This document shows positions 1 to 8,447 of a stretch of 37,910 bases of DNA, in pieces; the stretch's first letter is position 1; each line of letters opens with the position of its first letter. The translations under genes and the position numbers were made by a program. Under the pieces are notes generated by a model, which saw only the letters and a list, made by a program, of their open reading frames with translations, ran no database searches and was not told the origin of the DNA. Source of the DNA: Cyclobacteriaceae bacterium (lineage in GTDB: Bacteria; Bacteroidota; Bacteroidia; Cytophagales; Cyclobacteriaceae); the NCBI GenBank assembly GCA_013140555.1, contig JABFSO010000395.1:1-37910 (forward strand), read 5' to 3'.

Positions 1-254
1 ATTGGTACTTGCGTTACATCGGACTGGTACGTTGCTTGCGCGCTCAATGTAAACTGCGGCAGGTGGGCCGACTGGGCATTGGCAATGGTGTACTCCGTGA
101 TTTTGCTGATTAATTCTTTCTGCTTGATGAGTGGATAGTTTTGCTTTGCTTTTTCGTAGCAATCTTCCAGTCGCAGTTTGTTCTGTGCAAATGCAGACTG
201 AGTAACCGCAGCGATTGAGAAAAGTAAAATGAAGGATGTAAATCTTGAATACAT
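1..254 (-). CDS. TolC-family outer-membrane efflux protein, N-terminal part only
   Basis: The gene runs off the left edge, so only the first 84 codons are present. It starts with ATG at 254 (minus). Residues 1-24 form a signal peptide ending near SAFAQ, followed by LRLEDCYEKAKQNYPLIKQK, the usual opening of TolC-like proteins (an N-terminal helix leading into the alpha-barrel). Members form the outer-membrane channel of tripartite export pumps. It begins 6 bp after the stop of a TetR gene on the same strand, so the two are probably co-transcribed, with the pump adaptor and transporter expected further left, outside the window. The family call rests on this short N-terminus; the pump substrate cannot be judged. 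Confidence 0.75.
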   Translation of the reverse strand, partial: MYSRFTSFILLFSIAAVTQSAFAQNKLRLEDCYEKAKQNYPLIKQKELISKITEYTIANAQSAHLPQFTLSAQATYQSDVTQVP

Positions 255-260
255 ATTTCT

Positions 261-884
261 TTACGGCTTTAAGGCATGGATGATAAAGTCGGTTATTTCT
301 TTTTTGCGTTGGCTCATGACGCTTTCAAAACCCGCATCGTCTTTTTCTAAAATGATTTTCACCACCGGCCGCGCGACAAACGGATAAATGGCCATTCCCA
401 TGATGCTCATAAACAGTTGAGCCGGATCTGTCTGGCGAATCGTGCCCGCTTTTATTTCGGCTCGCATCTCAACGGAAAACTTTTTTAATAGCAGACTGGG
501 ATGCGCACCGGCATTTTCTGCAATGGCTAACATGCGATGTGGATTTTGATTCAGCTCTTGCAAAACAAAAATGGGCAAGTAGGGGTGTGCCAGCAGCACC
601 GTGATTTCATGCTCTACGATTGCCTGAATTTTTTCGAACAATGGTTTCTCTGATTGCATAATCTGACCCAAACCAGAAAAGAAGATTGTCACACGTTGTT
701 GAAAAATGAGTTCGAACATTTTGTCTTTGCTGCGGAAGTAATAATGCAGCAAAGCGCGGTTGATGCCAGCCTCTTGGGCGATGTCTTCCATGCGGGCGGC
801 AGCAAAGCCTTTTTGAGTAAAAACCTTGTCGGCAGCCTCTAAAATGGCTTTTTCGGTCTGATTATCGTCTTTTTTGTTAACCAC
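261..884 (-). CDS. TetR/AcrR-family transcriptional regulator
   Basis: 207 aa. Residues about 10-58 form the TetR helix-turn-helix (AILEAADKVFTQKGFAAAR, then GINRALLHYYFRSKDKMFE), and the rest is the all-helical ligand-binding and dimer domain. The start is GTG at 884; no upstream in-frame ATG was seen. TetR proteins of this type usually repress a neighbouring efflux operon and release DNA on binding a drug-like ligand. Here the next gene in the same direction, 6 bp on, is a TolC-family channel, so local repression of an efflux operon including itself is the likely job. A perfect inverted repeat lies 5 bp upstream of the start (see 889-906). The inducer is unknown. Confidence 0.9.
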   Translation of the reverse strand: MVNKKDDNQTEKAILEAADKVFTQKGFAAARMEDIAQEAGINRALLHYYFRSKDKMFELIFQQRVTIFFSGLGQIMQSEKPLFEKIQAIVEHEITVLLAHPYLPIFVLQELNQNPHRMLAIAENAGAHPSLLLKKFSVEMRAEIKAGTIRQTDPAQLFMSIMGMAIYPFVARPVVKIILEKDDAGFESVMSQRKKEITDFIIHALKP

Positions 885-888
885 TTGA

Positions 889-906
889 TTTAACTAAATT
901 GTTAAA
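889..906. promoter_or_regulatory. Probable TetR operator (inverted repeat)
   Basis: TTTAAC-N6-GTTAAA is a perfect inverted repeat of 18 bp. It sits 5 bp upstream of the GTG start of the TetR gene, inside the 138-bp divergent intergenic region shared with the gene at 1023. Size and position fit an autoregulatory TetR operator. No binding evidence can be read from sequence alone. Confidence 0.5.
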
Positions 907-1022
907 CTGGAACGCTAAATAAGTAAAAAGGTTTGGATTTTGAAAGTTTTATTGAGAGTGACTAAAGATTGTTGTTTGGATTTAAGTTTCCGACAGAGGT
1001 TATTTAGACTTTCTTTTCAAAC

Positions 1023-2897
1023 ATGGTTTTATTTCGGTTTGGGGTCGTTCTTGCTTTTTTAATTGTTAGCCAAGCGCTTATCGCTCAAAAAACAATTCCG
1101 CTTATCGATGGCAGTGAGGATAGTGAGTGCGTTCCTTGCAAGGCGATGATTGACAAAAAGCCCAAAGAGGTGCTTTTCGGAATCTATACTAAATCTAATG
1201 GCGATGTCTACTTTACCATGGACAACATTGAATGGTTCCATAAGCTCTTCGCAAATGATGAGATAGGAGTTAGTGCCGATTTTGTTGTCGAAGACCGGTA
1301 TAACTGTAATCAACCCCCGGAGAAAAAAAATACGATTTACAAAGGGATCATCATTCCTCCCGTATACAAGAAGAGGCTACTCGCCAACAACGAATCGGGT
1401 AACGGAATTAATAGTAAAATTGGCACGCTACCGGCTTCTCTAAAAGATAAAACGTTTGAAGAAAACCTGATCATCGTCAGCAGAAACAAGATTTGTTATT
1501 ACACTCATTTCGTAAATATGGTTCGATCCGATTGGGATTTGCTGCCGATGGGGTTGTTTGCTGATACGCTTATCAAGTCGAATGCATTTGAGCATGACCC
1601 AAAAGAAGATTTTACGTATTCCAAAAAAATAGAAATCGTTATTCCTTTCAAAAAAGGGACCAGCGCCTATAGTATTTCTGAGTTAAAAAGCGCCAGCGAT
1701 TCGCTCAACCTAAAAAAATTCACGATTCAAAAAATCGAAATCCGATCTTACTCTTCCATTGAAGGTCCGGAAAACATCAACATCGATCTCATGAAAAAAC
1801 GTGGAGATGCCATGATTGCATTTTTGCGGCCTTACCAATCGAATATAAATCGTTCAAGTGTGTTGGCTGCCGAAAATTGGCTTGAGTTTTTCGCTTCCAT
1901 CAAGGGTACTGAATTTGATTATTTAAAAAACTTGTCTAAAAGTGAGATAAAAAAACAATTGACAAATTCCGCTTTAGCCAAAAAACTAGAGCCTCTATTA
2001 GCAAACGAACGAAAATCGGTGGCGGTGCTTTATCTTCTTCCCAAGACAATCCAACGTACATTCACAACTGACGAATTCCTTCTCTCATTCAAAAAAGCAT
2101 TGGCTTCCAAAAAGATTTCCGAAGCAAGATCCATTCAACTCGAAGCAATCGAGCAAATAAGGCAAGAAAAACTTCCATTAGAGTACCTTGATAAAATGGA
2201 AGTTCCGAAATCCAAAGAATTCATATCATTGGCAAATGACCGAGTGGTCTATCTTCTATTATACGATTTGGTCGATAAAGAGGAATCGCTTGTGCGCTTT
2301 TTGGAGATGCGTGCGCTTGATCGCAAAAACGCTAAAGTCAACTACAACATTTGTGCACTAAAACTGGAGTTAGGGATTTGGGACAAAGAGATCCTAAAAG
2401 GCAAAGAACTGATAGATGAAATAGATGCTTTACTTAAAATGGGGATTGACAAATCTCTTGTGCAAAGAATGGAGATCAATCATCATATTCTCAAATCACG
2501 CGAATACTTAAACAACTTCCAATACGATGAGAAAGACTCCGTGATGGAAGAGATTCGCGATCTGTATGATTTGATTGAACCAACTGATGAGGAGATTTAT
2601 TCTTTGGCAAAATTTTATTCATACCATTATCAAACTGGATGGGCTTTCGATATCATAAAACCTAGAATTCAAGCAATCAATGTAGATGAAAACCTACTCT
2701 TTTATTATATCAATCTCTTATTCTACCATCCAAGTATCTACGGATCGGAGAGCTTTACCGCAGCCATACTCAATGCTGTTAACTTAAATCGATTAAGATA
2801 CTGTTCATTTTACCAGCCACATGATTTTGGTGGCGCTAGTATGCAACTACTGGAGCACGATGAACTACGAAAATATTGGTGTCAATCTTGTCGTTAA
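1023..2897 (+). CDS. Secreted protein with OmpA-like segment and CxxC at both ends, unknown function
   Basis: 624 aa starting at ATG 1023. Residues 1-22 are a signal peptide (hydrophobic core, ending LIAQKT). Residues about 205-275 look like an OmpA/MotB-type fold: a stretch of the form IQKIEIRSYSSIEGPE is followed by a helix with KKRGDAMIAFL, the usual beta-strand, loop and RGDAM/RA pattern of that fold. The C-terminal half (about 350-610) is helical and repeat-like, possibly TPR-related. Two CxxC motifs frame the mature protein: C36-C39 (ECVPCK) and C620-C623 (WCQSCR). These could be disulfides or a metal site. I do not recognise a named family over the full length. It diverges from the TetR gene, and its promoter was not identified. 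Confidence 0.7.
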   Translation: MVLFRFGVVLAFLIVSQALIAQKTIPLIDGSEDSECVPCKAMIDKKPKEVLFGIYTKSNGDVYFTMDNIEWFHKLFANDEIGVSADFVVEDRYNCNQPPEKKNTIYKGIIIPPVYKKRLLANNESGNGINSKIGTLPASLKDKTFEENLIIVSRNKICYYTHFVNMVRSDWDLLPMGLFADTLIKSNAFEHDPKEDFTYSKKIEIVIPFKKGTSAYSISELKSASDSLNLKKFTIQKIEIRSYSSIEGPENINIDLMKKRGDAMIAFLRPYQSNINRSSVLAAENWLEFFASIKGTEFDYLKNLSKSEIKKQLTNSALAKKLEPLLANERKSVAVLYLLPKTIQRTFTTDEFLLSFKKALASKKISEARSIQLEAIEQIRQEKLPLEYLDKMEVPKSKEFISLANDRVVYLLLYDLVDKEESLVRFLEMRALDRKNAKVNYNICALKLELGIWDKEILKGKELIDEIDALLKMGIDKSLVQRMEINHHILKSREYLNNFQYDEKDSVMEEIRDLYDLIEPTDEEIYSLAKFYSYHYQTGWAFDIIKPRIQAINVDENLLFYYINLLFYHPSIYGSESFTAAILNAVNLNRLRYCSFYQPHDFGGASMQLLEHDELRKYWCQSCR

Positions 2898-2947
2898 GAT
2901 TATCAAGATAGATTTGCAATTGCCCGTTCTATTTCGTTGCTTGAACA

Positions 2948-4252
2948 ATGGGCGAACCAAAAAAAATCGGCATCTGGACGAGCACTTCGTTGGTGATGGG
3001 CAACATGATTGCCTCCGCCATGTTCATGCTACCGGCCACGCTTTCTTCGTACGGCAGCATCAGTTTAATTGGTTGGGTGCTCTCTGGTTTTGGTGCTATT
3101 TGTTTGGCTTTAGTATTCAGTTGGCTAAGCCAATTAATGCCATTGGCGAATGGTGGTCCATATGCCTACACACGCGAGGGCTTAGGTGACTTTGCTGCCT
3201 TTTTAGTTGCGTGGGGATATTGGATTTCAGTGTGGAGTACAAATGCTGCGATTGCCGTTGCATTTATTAGTTATCTCTCCGTTTTCATTCCAGCATTAGA
3301 GCACAATTCGTTGCTGGCGATTGGTATCGGCTTATCTGCCATTTGGCTTTTGACGTGGATCAACACCAGAGGAATTCGCGATGCAGGTATTGTGCAAGTT
3401 ATTACCACCATTTTAAAAATCGCTCCACTGGCGCTGGTAACGATCGGAGGTTTGTTTTTTATTCATGCCGAAAATTATTTGCCGTTTAATAGTAGCGGCT
3501 TGTCCAATCTGAGTGCGATCACCTCCACCGCCACACTCACTCTCTTCGCATTTTTAGGTTTGGAGTGCGCCACGATTCCATCCGGTCAGGTTGAAAACCC
3601 GGAGAAGACGATTTCACGAGCAACGCTTTACGGCACATTAGCTGTAACTGCACTTTACATTTTAGGAACGGTTGTCATCATGGGAGTGCTTCCTCCTTCT
3701 GTTCTCAAAACATCGCAAGCCCCCTTTGCCGATGCAGCGGCCAGCATGTGGGGAGATTGGGCACGCTATCTGGTGGCTGGCGGTGCTGTGATGTCCACAT
3801 TTGGTGCACTGAATGGATGGATTCTGATGCAAGGACAAATTCCGGCTGCGGCTGCCGCTGATAAACTTTTTCCTTCCATCTTCAAGCGAGAGAATAAATT
3901 CGGATCGCCATTTGTCAGCATTCTCTTATCAAGTGTTTTTGTATCGGCTCTCATGCTGATGAATTTTAATCATAGTTTAGCCAACACGTATCAATTTATC
4001 ATTCTTCTTTCGACCATGACCGTTTTGGTGCCCTACTTATTCTCGGCTGTATCGTATGTGATCATCGCCATAAAATCAAAAGATCTGCAATGGCGAAGTG
4101 GTATTAAGTTGACAATCGCTATGATCGCATTTATCTATTCCATTTGGGCATTAGCGGGTTCGGGCCAAGAGTCTGTTTATTGGGGTTTTCTCTTGCTGAT
4201 GATTGGAGTGCCGTTGTATGGATGGAGTAAGGTGAAGGCGAATCGGGAGTGA
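2948..4252 (+). CDS. APC-superfamily amino acid permease/antiporter (AdiC-like)
   Basis: 434 aa, about 12 hydrophobic segments, no signal peptide. The N-terminus carries an APC helix-1 motif, GNMIASAMFMLPATL, matching the GN(I/M)xGSG region of arginine/agmatine and basic amino-acid antiporters, and GGPYAYTREGLG, the helix-3 region of the same family. Conserved LECATIPSGQVENP occurs mid-protein. These proteins exchange cationic amino acids or polyamines across the inner membrane. It starts 50 bp after the preceding gene and 66 bp before a dimethylarginine hydrolase-like gene. That pairing suggests a substrate related to arginine or methylarginine, with export of the product (citrulline or an amine) possible. 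Substrate and antiport mode are inference. Confidence 0.85.
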   Translation: MGEPKKIGIWTSTSLVMGNMIASAMFMLPATLSSYGSISLIGWVLSGFGAICLALVFSWLSQLMPLANGGPYAYTREGLGDFAAFLVAWGYWISVWSTNAAIAVAFISYLSVFIPALEHNSLLAIGIGLSAIWLLTWINTRGIRDAGIVQVITTILKIAPLALVTIGGLFFIHAENYLPFNSSGLSNLSAITSTATLTLFAFLGLECATIPSGQVENPEKTISRATLYGTLAVTALYILGTVVIMGVLPPSVLKTSQAPFADAAASMWGDWARYLVAGGAVMSTFGALNGWILMQGQIPAAAAADKLFPSIFKRENKFGSPFVSILLSSVFVSALMLMNFNHSLANTYQFIILLSTMTVLVPYLFSAVSYVIIAIKSKDLQWRSGIKLTIAMIAFIYSIWALAGSGQESVYWGFLLLMIGVPLYGWSKVKANRE

Positions 4253-4318
4253 TTTCGTTTAGAGTTAAACCTTAAAGATTGTAGCGTCTAATAATTAGAG
4301 ATTATAATTGTTTTAGAA

Positions 4319-5200
4319 ATGAACCTCACCTGTCAATCCGAATACGGAACACTACAAAGTGTATTTATTAAAAAAGCAGCCGATGCTTTTGTGGATGCTT
4401 CCACCATTCGCCAGCAATGGCAAGCGCTCAACTTCTTAAGCGAACCTGATTTTCAGCAAGCACAAAATGAATATCATCATTTCGAAAAATTGTTGCGCAC
4501 TACCAATCCCGACATTCATCATTTTGAGACGGATGCTTCTGTAACGATGGACAGCGTGTATTGTCGCGATGCCAGCATTGCTACCGATAAGGGAATCATC
4601 ATTTGCCGGATGGGAAAAGCGGGCCGCATGAACGAACCTTCGGCCGCATTAAAATTTTACGAAAAAGCTGGTATCCCTATTTTAGGAAAAATAGAATCAC
4701 CCGGCACCGTAGAAGGTGGCGATGTGGCGTGGCTAGACCAAAATACGTTGGCCATCGGAAGAACGTATCGCACCAATGCCGAGGGCATTCGCCAAATGCG
4801 AGCATTACTTGCGCCTTGTGGCGTAAGCGTGGTGGAAGTTCAGTTGCCACACTACAAAGGTCCGTCCGATGTTTTTCACCTCATGTCCATCTTCAGTCCG
4901 GTAGATAAAAATTTAGCAGTGGTTTATTCTCCGCTCATGCCGATTGTTTTTCGGGAGGAGTTGATCCAACGCGGTTATCAGTTAATTGAAGTGCCCGATG
5001 CCGAGTTTGAGTCCATGGGCTGCAATGTGTTGGCCATTGCCCCAAGACATTGCCTGATGGTGAAGGGAAATGATGTTACGAAAGAACGACTTCAACAAGC
5101 GGGTTGCACGGTGTTGGAATACGATGGCATTGAAATCAGCTACAAAGGAGGCGGAGGCCCTACCTGCCTGACACGCCCTCATTGGAGGAAGGTGGAGTGA
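4319..5200 (+). CDS. DDAH / arginine deiminase-fold guanidino hydrolase
   Basis: 293 aa. The fold is the pentein (guanidine-modifying) superfamily. The recognisable catalytic set is E132 in VEGGDVAWL, H187 in SDVFHLMS and the nucleophile C283 in GGGPTCLTRP, near the C-terminus as in dimethylarginine dimethylaminohydrolases. An Asp-rich DSVYCRDASIATDKG block (about residues 78-92) matches the substrate-binding loop. Family members hydrolyse methylated arginines to citrulline plus methylamine, or arginine/citrulline relatives. All catalytic residues are present, so it should be active. The upstream AdiC-like permease supports a role in uptake and breakdown of a guanidino compound. DDAH versus another pentein hydrolase cannot be settled by reading. 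Confidence 0.8.
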   Translation: MNLTCQSEYGTLQSVFIKKAADAFVDASTIRQQWQALNFLSEPDFQQAQNEYHHFEKLLRTTNPDIHHFETDASVTMDSVYCRDASIATDKGIIICRMGKAGRMNEPSAALKFYEKAGIPILGKIESPGTVEGGDVAWLDQNTLAIGRTYRTNAEGIRQMRALLAPCGVSVVEVQLPHYKGPSDVFHLMSIFSPVDKNLAVVYSPLMPIVFREELIQRGYQLIEVPDAEFESMGCNVLAIAPRHCLMVKGNDVTKERLQQAGCTVLEYDGIEISYKGGGGPTCLTRPHWRKVE

Positions 5201-5201
5201 T

Positions 5202-5233
5202 CCCGATTCAGTACAATTATCGCCCGATTCAGG
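5202..5233 (+). promoter_or_regulatory. Predicted LytTR operator: direct repeat with 21-bp period
   Basis: CCCGATTCAG occurs at 5202-5211 and again, identical, at 5223-5232, exactly 21 bp apart (two helical turns). LytTR-domain regulators such as AgrA are known to bind pairs of about 9-bp direct repeats separated by 12-13 bp. The pair ends just before a TAnnTTTG promoter element and occupies the place where the upstream promoter half would lie, as expected for an activator. A matching pair stands before the paralogous gene at 8448, and the only LytTR regulator in the window lies between the two. Confidence 0.65.
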
Positions 5234-5238
5234 TTGGC

Positions 5239-5246
5239 TATCTTTG
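5239..5246 (+). promoter_or_regulatory. Bacteroidota -7 promoter element
   Basis: TATCTTTG matches the Bacteroidota sigma-A element TAnnTTTG exactly. It lies 6 bp after the LytTR direct repeat and 52 bp before the ATG at 5299. No good TTTG -33 element is present at the usual spacing, which suits an activator-dependent promoter. Confidence 0.55.
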
Positions 5247-5298
5247 GCCATAGCCCTAATCTTTATCAACTTTGGGCACTGAACGCGTATACGCAAGC

Positions 5299-6537
5299 AT
5301 GGAATCAAAAAGCATTTTTAAAACCGTAGTTGTAGTGATCGGATTGATCGTTGCCTTTCTGGCGATGGCCACCGTTGCGCCTGCTCAGTCACACGAAGGA
5401 TACATGTATGCCAAAGTATATACCGACCGCGCTACCTACGTAGGCCCCATCCGGTGGGGTGGTGAGGAAGTTTTCTGGACAGACATGTTCAATGCAGCCA
5501 AGCGCGACAACGATTACGCCAAGTTGATCCCCAAAGAAAAAGAAAACAAAGACTGGTGGTCAAACTACGACTGGTCGTTTGAAAGTATCTGGCAAAACAA
5601 GGGAACGGTTCATCAGTTTACCTGCCAATTCGGAAACCTGAAAGAAATCATTGTTCGTAATGAAGATGACATCACCTTGAAGTTGAAGAATGGAGGCGAG
5701 ATGCGTGTAGATGGCGAAGGCTACAACGACCTGGGAAGCAAAGTGCAGATTCTGGATGAAGAGCTCGGCACGATCAATATCAATTGGGATCGCATTCAGC
5801 GTATTGAGTTCTTAAATACGCCAACCAAATTAGATCAGGTATTTGGACAGCCTTTGTATGGCACCGTGCAGGGTGGACGCAGAGAAACCTATACCGGCTA
5901 CATCGTGTGGGATAATGACGAGCGCCTTTCATCTGACAAACTGGATGGCGACACCCGCGATGGCGATGTTTCAATAAAATTCTCGGAGATATCCGCCATC
6001 GAAAAAAGAGATGACGGCTGCGATGTTACTTTGCGCTCGGGTCGCACCCAATTTCTGGACGACTCCAATGATGTGGACAGTGGTAACCGAGGTGTGTGGG
6101 TGATCAGCCCCGAATTTGGTGTGATCAAATTTTCATGGAAGGCTTTCCGAAAAATTACTTTCTCACCTCCACCCGGCACGGGACAAGCTTACAGTAGTTT
6201 TCCGGCACCGGTGCCCATGGAAGCAACTGTTTCGCTGGTAGATGGTGGAGAAATGTCTGGAAGAATTATTTATGATGTAGATGAGGCGTTGGATTTTGAA
6301 ATGATTGAAGGAAAACAAAATGATATTGAGTATCAGATTCCCATTCGATTAATTGCCCGCATCACTCCAAAAAATTTCGATTATTCGGAAATAGAATTAA
6401 AATCAGGTCAGCGATTGTTGTTAGGCGGCATGCGCGATGTGTCGGAAGATAACAGCGGTATTTTGCTTTTCCGAGCCGGTAAAAAAGATCCGGTGCATAT
6501 CGCCTGGCGAAAAGTAAATGAGATTATTTTCAAGTAA
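5299..6537 (+). CDS. Secreted three-repeat beta-rich protein, paralog of the gene at 8448
   Basis: 412 aa from ATG 5299; an upstream in-frame TTG at 5272 would only add residues ahead of the signal peptide. Residues about 1-31 are a signal peptide (long hydrophobic run ending near APAQS). The mature part is three copies of one module of roughly 100-140 residues. Each begins with a strand of the type Y.G.I.W, has a middle G(R/Q).(L/F)..(S/M)(N/R)DV...N.GV element, and ends in (I/V).W..(F/V)..I.F. The ends read INWDRIQRIEF, FSWKAFRKITF and IAWRKVNEIIF. I know no named domain for it. It is the first gene of an apparent operon with the kinase (9 bp gap) and regulator (9 bp gap). Role unknown; periplasmic or surface location is inferred. 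Confidence 0.75.
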   Translation: MESKSIFKTVVVVIGLIVAFLAMATVAPAQSHEGYMYAKVYTDRATYVGPIRWGGEEVFWTDMFNAAKRDNDYAKLIPKEKENKDWWSNYDWSFESIWQNKGTVHQFTCQFGNLKEIIVRNEDDITLKLKNGGEMRVDGEGYNDLGSKVQILDEELGTININWDRIQRIEFLNTPTKLDQVFGQPLYGTVQGGRRETYTGYIVWDNDERLSSDKLDGDTRDGDVSIKFSEISAIEKRDDGCDVTLRSGRTQFLDDSNDVDSGNRGVWVISPEFGVIKFSWKAFRKITFSPPPGTGQAYSSFPAPVPMEATVSLVDGGEMSGRIIYDVDEALDFEMIEGKQNDIEYQIPIRLIARITPKNFDYSEIELKSGQRLLLGGMRDVSEDNSGILLFRAGKKDPVHIAWRKVNEIIFK

Positions 6538-6546
6538 TCTTGCTGT

Positions 6547-7560
6547 GTGAAAAAAATACTCATCCGCATTGGAATTGTTCTGGGTATCGGGCTATTGGTG
6601 ATCGCTGCCCTTTGGTACTTTCTTGAGCCGGGGCCTATTTTCTATTTCACTACCGGTTGGCTGATTGTCATTGCGCTGCTGCTTTGGTTCGGTAATCGAC
6701 AACTAACCTTGCGCCTTGATAAAATTTTGCCTTGGAGCAAATATGGAAATTGGCGTTTCTTCATTCAGCTCGTATTGGGCCTTGCGTATTTACTGTTGCT
6801 GGTAAATGGAATTTATTATGCCATCAAAGTTTTCTTAACAGACGATCCGCCTACGCGCGAACAGTTTACCGTGATGAATGTGTGGGGTGCCGCCATTTTT
6901 ATTCCGGCCTTCTCATTGTATTTCAGTTTGCACTTCCTGCGGCACTGGCGTTCCTCTGAACTGGAAGTTGCCAAAAGCCAAAAAGAATCGATGCGTGCAC
7001 AATTGGATTCACTCAAAAATCACCTCGACCCACACTTTCTTTTTAATAATCTGAATATCCTCTCTTCGCTGATTGATAAAGATTCGGCCACGTCCAAAAA
7101 ATTCATTGCCAAATTTGCTGAGGTGTATCGCACGATGCTCAACACCAAATCAGATGACCTGATTCCGGTGTACGATGAGCTTTCCTTCATTGAGAGTTAC
7201 ATGTATTTAATCCACATTCGGTTTGAAAACCACATCCGGTTTACCGTTAATTTGGATAAGCACACACGAAACAAAATGATTCCACCGCTCACGCTTCAAA
7301 TGCTGATCGAAAACGCCATCAAACACAATTTGATTACCGATGCGCGGCCGCTCACCATCGAAGTGGGAGCTAGCGAAACTCATTTGCTGGTGCGAAATAG
7401 TTTGTTTGCAAAACCAAGTGATCCTTCCGAAAATCACGGCAGCGGACTCAAAAATATTGAACAACGCTATACTCACTTTAGTGATTTGAAAGTAGAAATC
7501 CGTAAAACCGAAAGCGATTTTGAGGTACGAATTCCATTGCTGGAAGTGGGTCATTACTAA
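6547..7560 (+). CDS. LytS/YehU-type sensor histidine kinase
   Basis: 337 aa with a GTG start 9 bp after the preceding stop. Four hydrophobic segments lie in residues 1-140 with no obvious periplasmic sensor domain, then a short coiled coil leads into the His_kinase domain (PF06580 type). The phosphoacceptor is H163 in NHLDPHFLFNNLNILSSL. The ATP-binding part has the N box LQMLIENAIKHN and the G box NHGSGLKNIEQRY. Such kinases phosphorylate LytTR-type response regulators, and one follows 9 bp downstream. The sensing region is only the membrane bundle, so the signal may arise in or at the membrane, perhaps through the secreted protein encoded just upstream; that link is inference. Confidence 0.92.
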   Translation: MKKILIRIGIVLGIGLLVIAALWYFLEPGPIFYFTTGWLIVIALLLWFGNRQLTLRLDKILPWSKYGNWRFFIQLVLGLAYLLLLVNGIYYAIKVFLTDDPPTREQFTVMNVWGAAIFIPAFSLYFSLHFLRHWRSSELEVAKSQKESMRAQLDSLKNHLDPHFLFNNLNILSSLIDKDSATSKKFIAKFAEVYRTMLNTKSDDLIPVYDELSFIESYMYLIHIRFENHIRFTVNLDKHTRNKMIPPLTLQMLIENAIKHNLITDARPLTIEVGASETHLLVRNSLFAKPSDPSENHGSGLKNIEQRYTHFSDLKVEIRKTESDFEVRIPLLEVGHY

Positions 7561-7569
7561 AAGAAGAAA

Positions 7570-8328
7570 ATGAAGGTATTGCTGATTGAAGATGAAACCT
7601 TAGCTGCTGAGCGATTGCAACAACTGCTCGGCACTATCGATCCATCAATTGAAATAGTAGGTCATCTCAAATCCATTGAAGCAAGCACAGTATGGTTGAG
7701 TTCAAACCCACATCCTGATCTAATCATTTCCGACATCCGGTTGTTGGATGGATTGTGCTTCGACATCTTTCAAAATGTAAAAACTGAAGTGCCTGTCATT
7801 TTCACCACGGCTTACGATCAATATGCCATCAAAGCGTTTGAGGTTAACAGCATAGATTATTTGCTAAAGCCTATTCAAACAGAAAAATTAGAAGCAGCGA
7901 TCGAAAAAGTAAAAAGTCGCTCGAAACCAACAACCAACCAAATCGACTACCGGGCGCTGGCGAAAGAATTGCAAGCATCGCAAAAACAATATAAGTCAAG
8001 GTTTATGATTCGCATCGGGCAAAAGATTGTAGCCGTGCCTGTAGAAAAGATTGCCTACTTCTTCAGTGAAAACAAACTTTCCTTCGCAGTTACCACCGAT
8101 CAAAAGCGCTTTCCGATGGATCAACCGCTGGATGAATTGATCGAAGTGCTCGATCCACAAATCTTTTTTCGGGCCAACCGTCAGTTCATCGTTACTTTTC
8201 AAAGCATCGCAGAGATCCATCCGTACTTTAAAGGAAGAATCAAGCTACATCTCGTACCAGCCACTACCGAAGAAGTGGTGATTTCGGCTGAGCGCACACC
8301 AGAGTTTAAAAGCTGGATCGATCAGTAA
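7570..8328 (+). CDS. LytTR-family response regulator
   Basis: 252 aa. The receiver domain spans residues 1-120: the acidic pocket is in LLIEDE, the phosphoacceptor is D55 in IISDIRLLDG, the T/S site is in FTTAYD and the K in LLKPI. A linker follows, then a LytTR DNA-binding domain at about 148-252, recognised by the RIGQKIVAVPVEKIAYFFSE opening and the FFRANRQFIV motif. It is co-transcribed with its kinase. The LytTR domain predicts recognition of paired direct repeats about 21 bp apart, and exactly such pairs are found before the two paralogous secreted genes on either side (5202-5233 and 8349-8380). Because the upstream pair drives the operon containing this gene, positive or negative feedback is likely. 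Confidence 0.93.
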   Translation: MKVLLIEDETLAAERLQQLLGTIDPSIEIVGHLKSIEASTVWLSSNPHPDLIISDIRLLDGLCFDIFQNVKTEVPVIFTTAYDQYAIKAFEVNSIDYLLKPIQTEKLEAAIEKVKSRSKPTTNQIDYRALAKELQASQKQYKSRFMIRIGQKIVAVPVEKIAYFFSENKLSFAVTTDQKRFPMDQPLDELIEVLDPQIFFRANRQFIVTFQSIAEIHPYFKGRIKLHLVPATTEEVVISAERTPEFKSWIDQ

Positions 8329-8348
8329 ATAATTGAGAGCCGTTTTAT

Positions 8349-8380
8349 CCCGATTCAGTCAGCCTGGCTTACGGTTCGGT
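8349..8380 (+). promoter_or_regulatory. Second predicted LytTR operator, 21-bp period
   Basis: CCCGATTCAG at 8349-8358 is identical to both half-sites before the gene at 5299. Exactly 21 bp downstream, at 8370-8379, TACGGTTCGG matches it at C3, G4, T6, T7, C8 and G10. The second half-site lies 78 bp before the ATG at 8448, compared with 76 bp in the other copy. Only a weak -7 element could be seen downstream, so the promoter itself is not placed. Confidence 0.6.
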
Positions 8381-8447
8381 AGGCTCTGCTTCCCCGCCCA
8401 CTCGCATTAGCCGTTATTCGTATCATCATTCAAACAAAAAATTTGCT

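Noticed and set aside
4287-4299. Palindrome TCTAAT-A-ATTAGA before the DDAH-like gene
   Set aside because: It is short and AT-rich, with no matching partner site or regulator nearby; chance is likely.
5272-5298. TTG 5272 as start of the first secreted paralog
   Set aside because: It would add nine polar residues before the signal peptide and shorten the leader to 26 bases; the paralog starts with its signal peptide.
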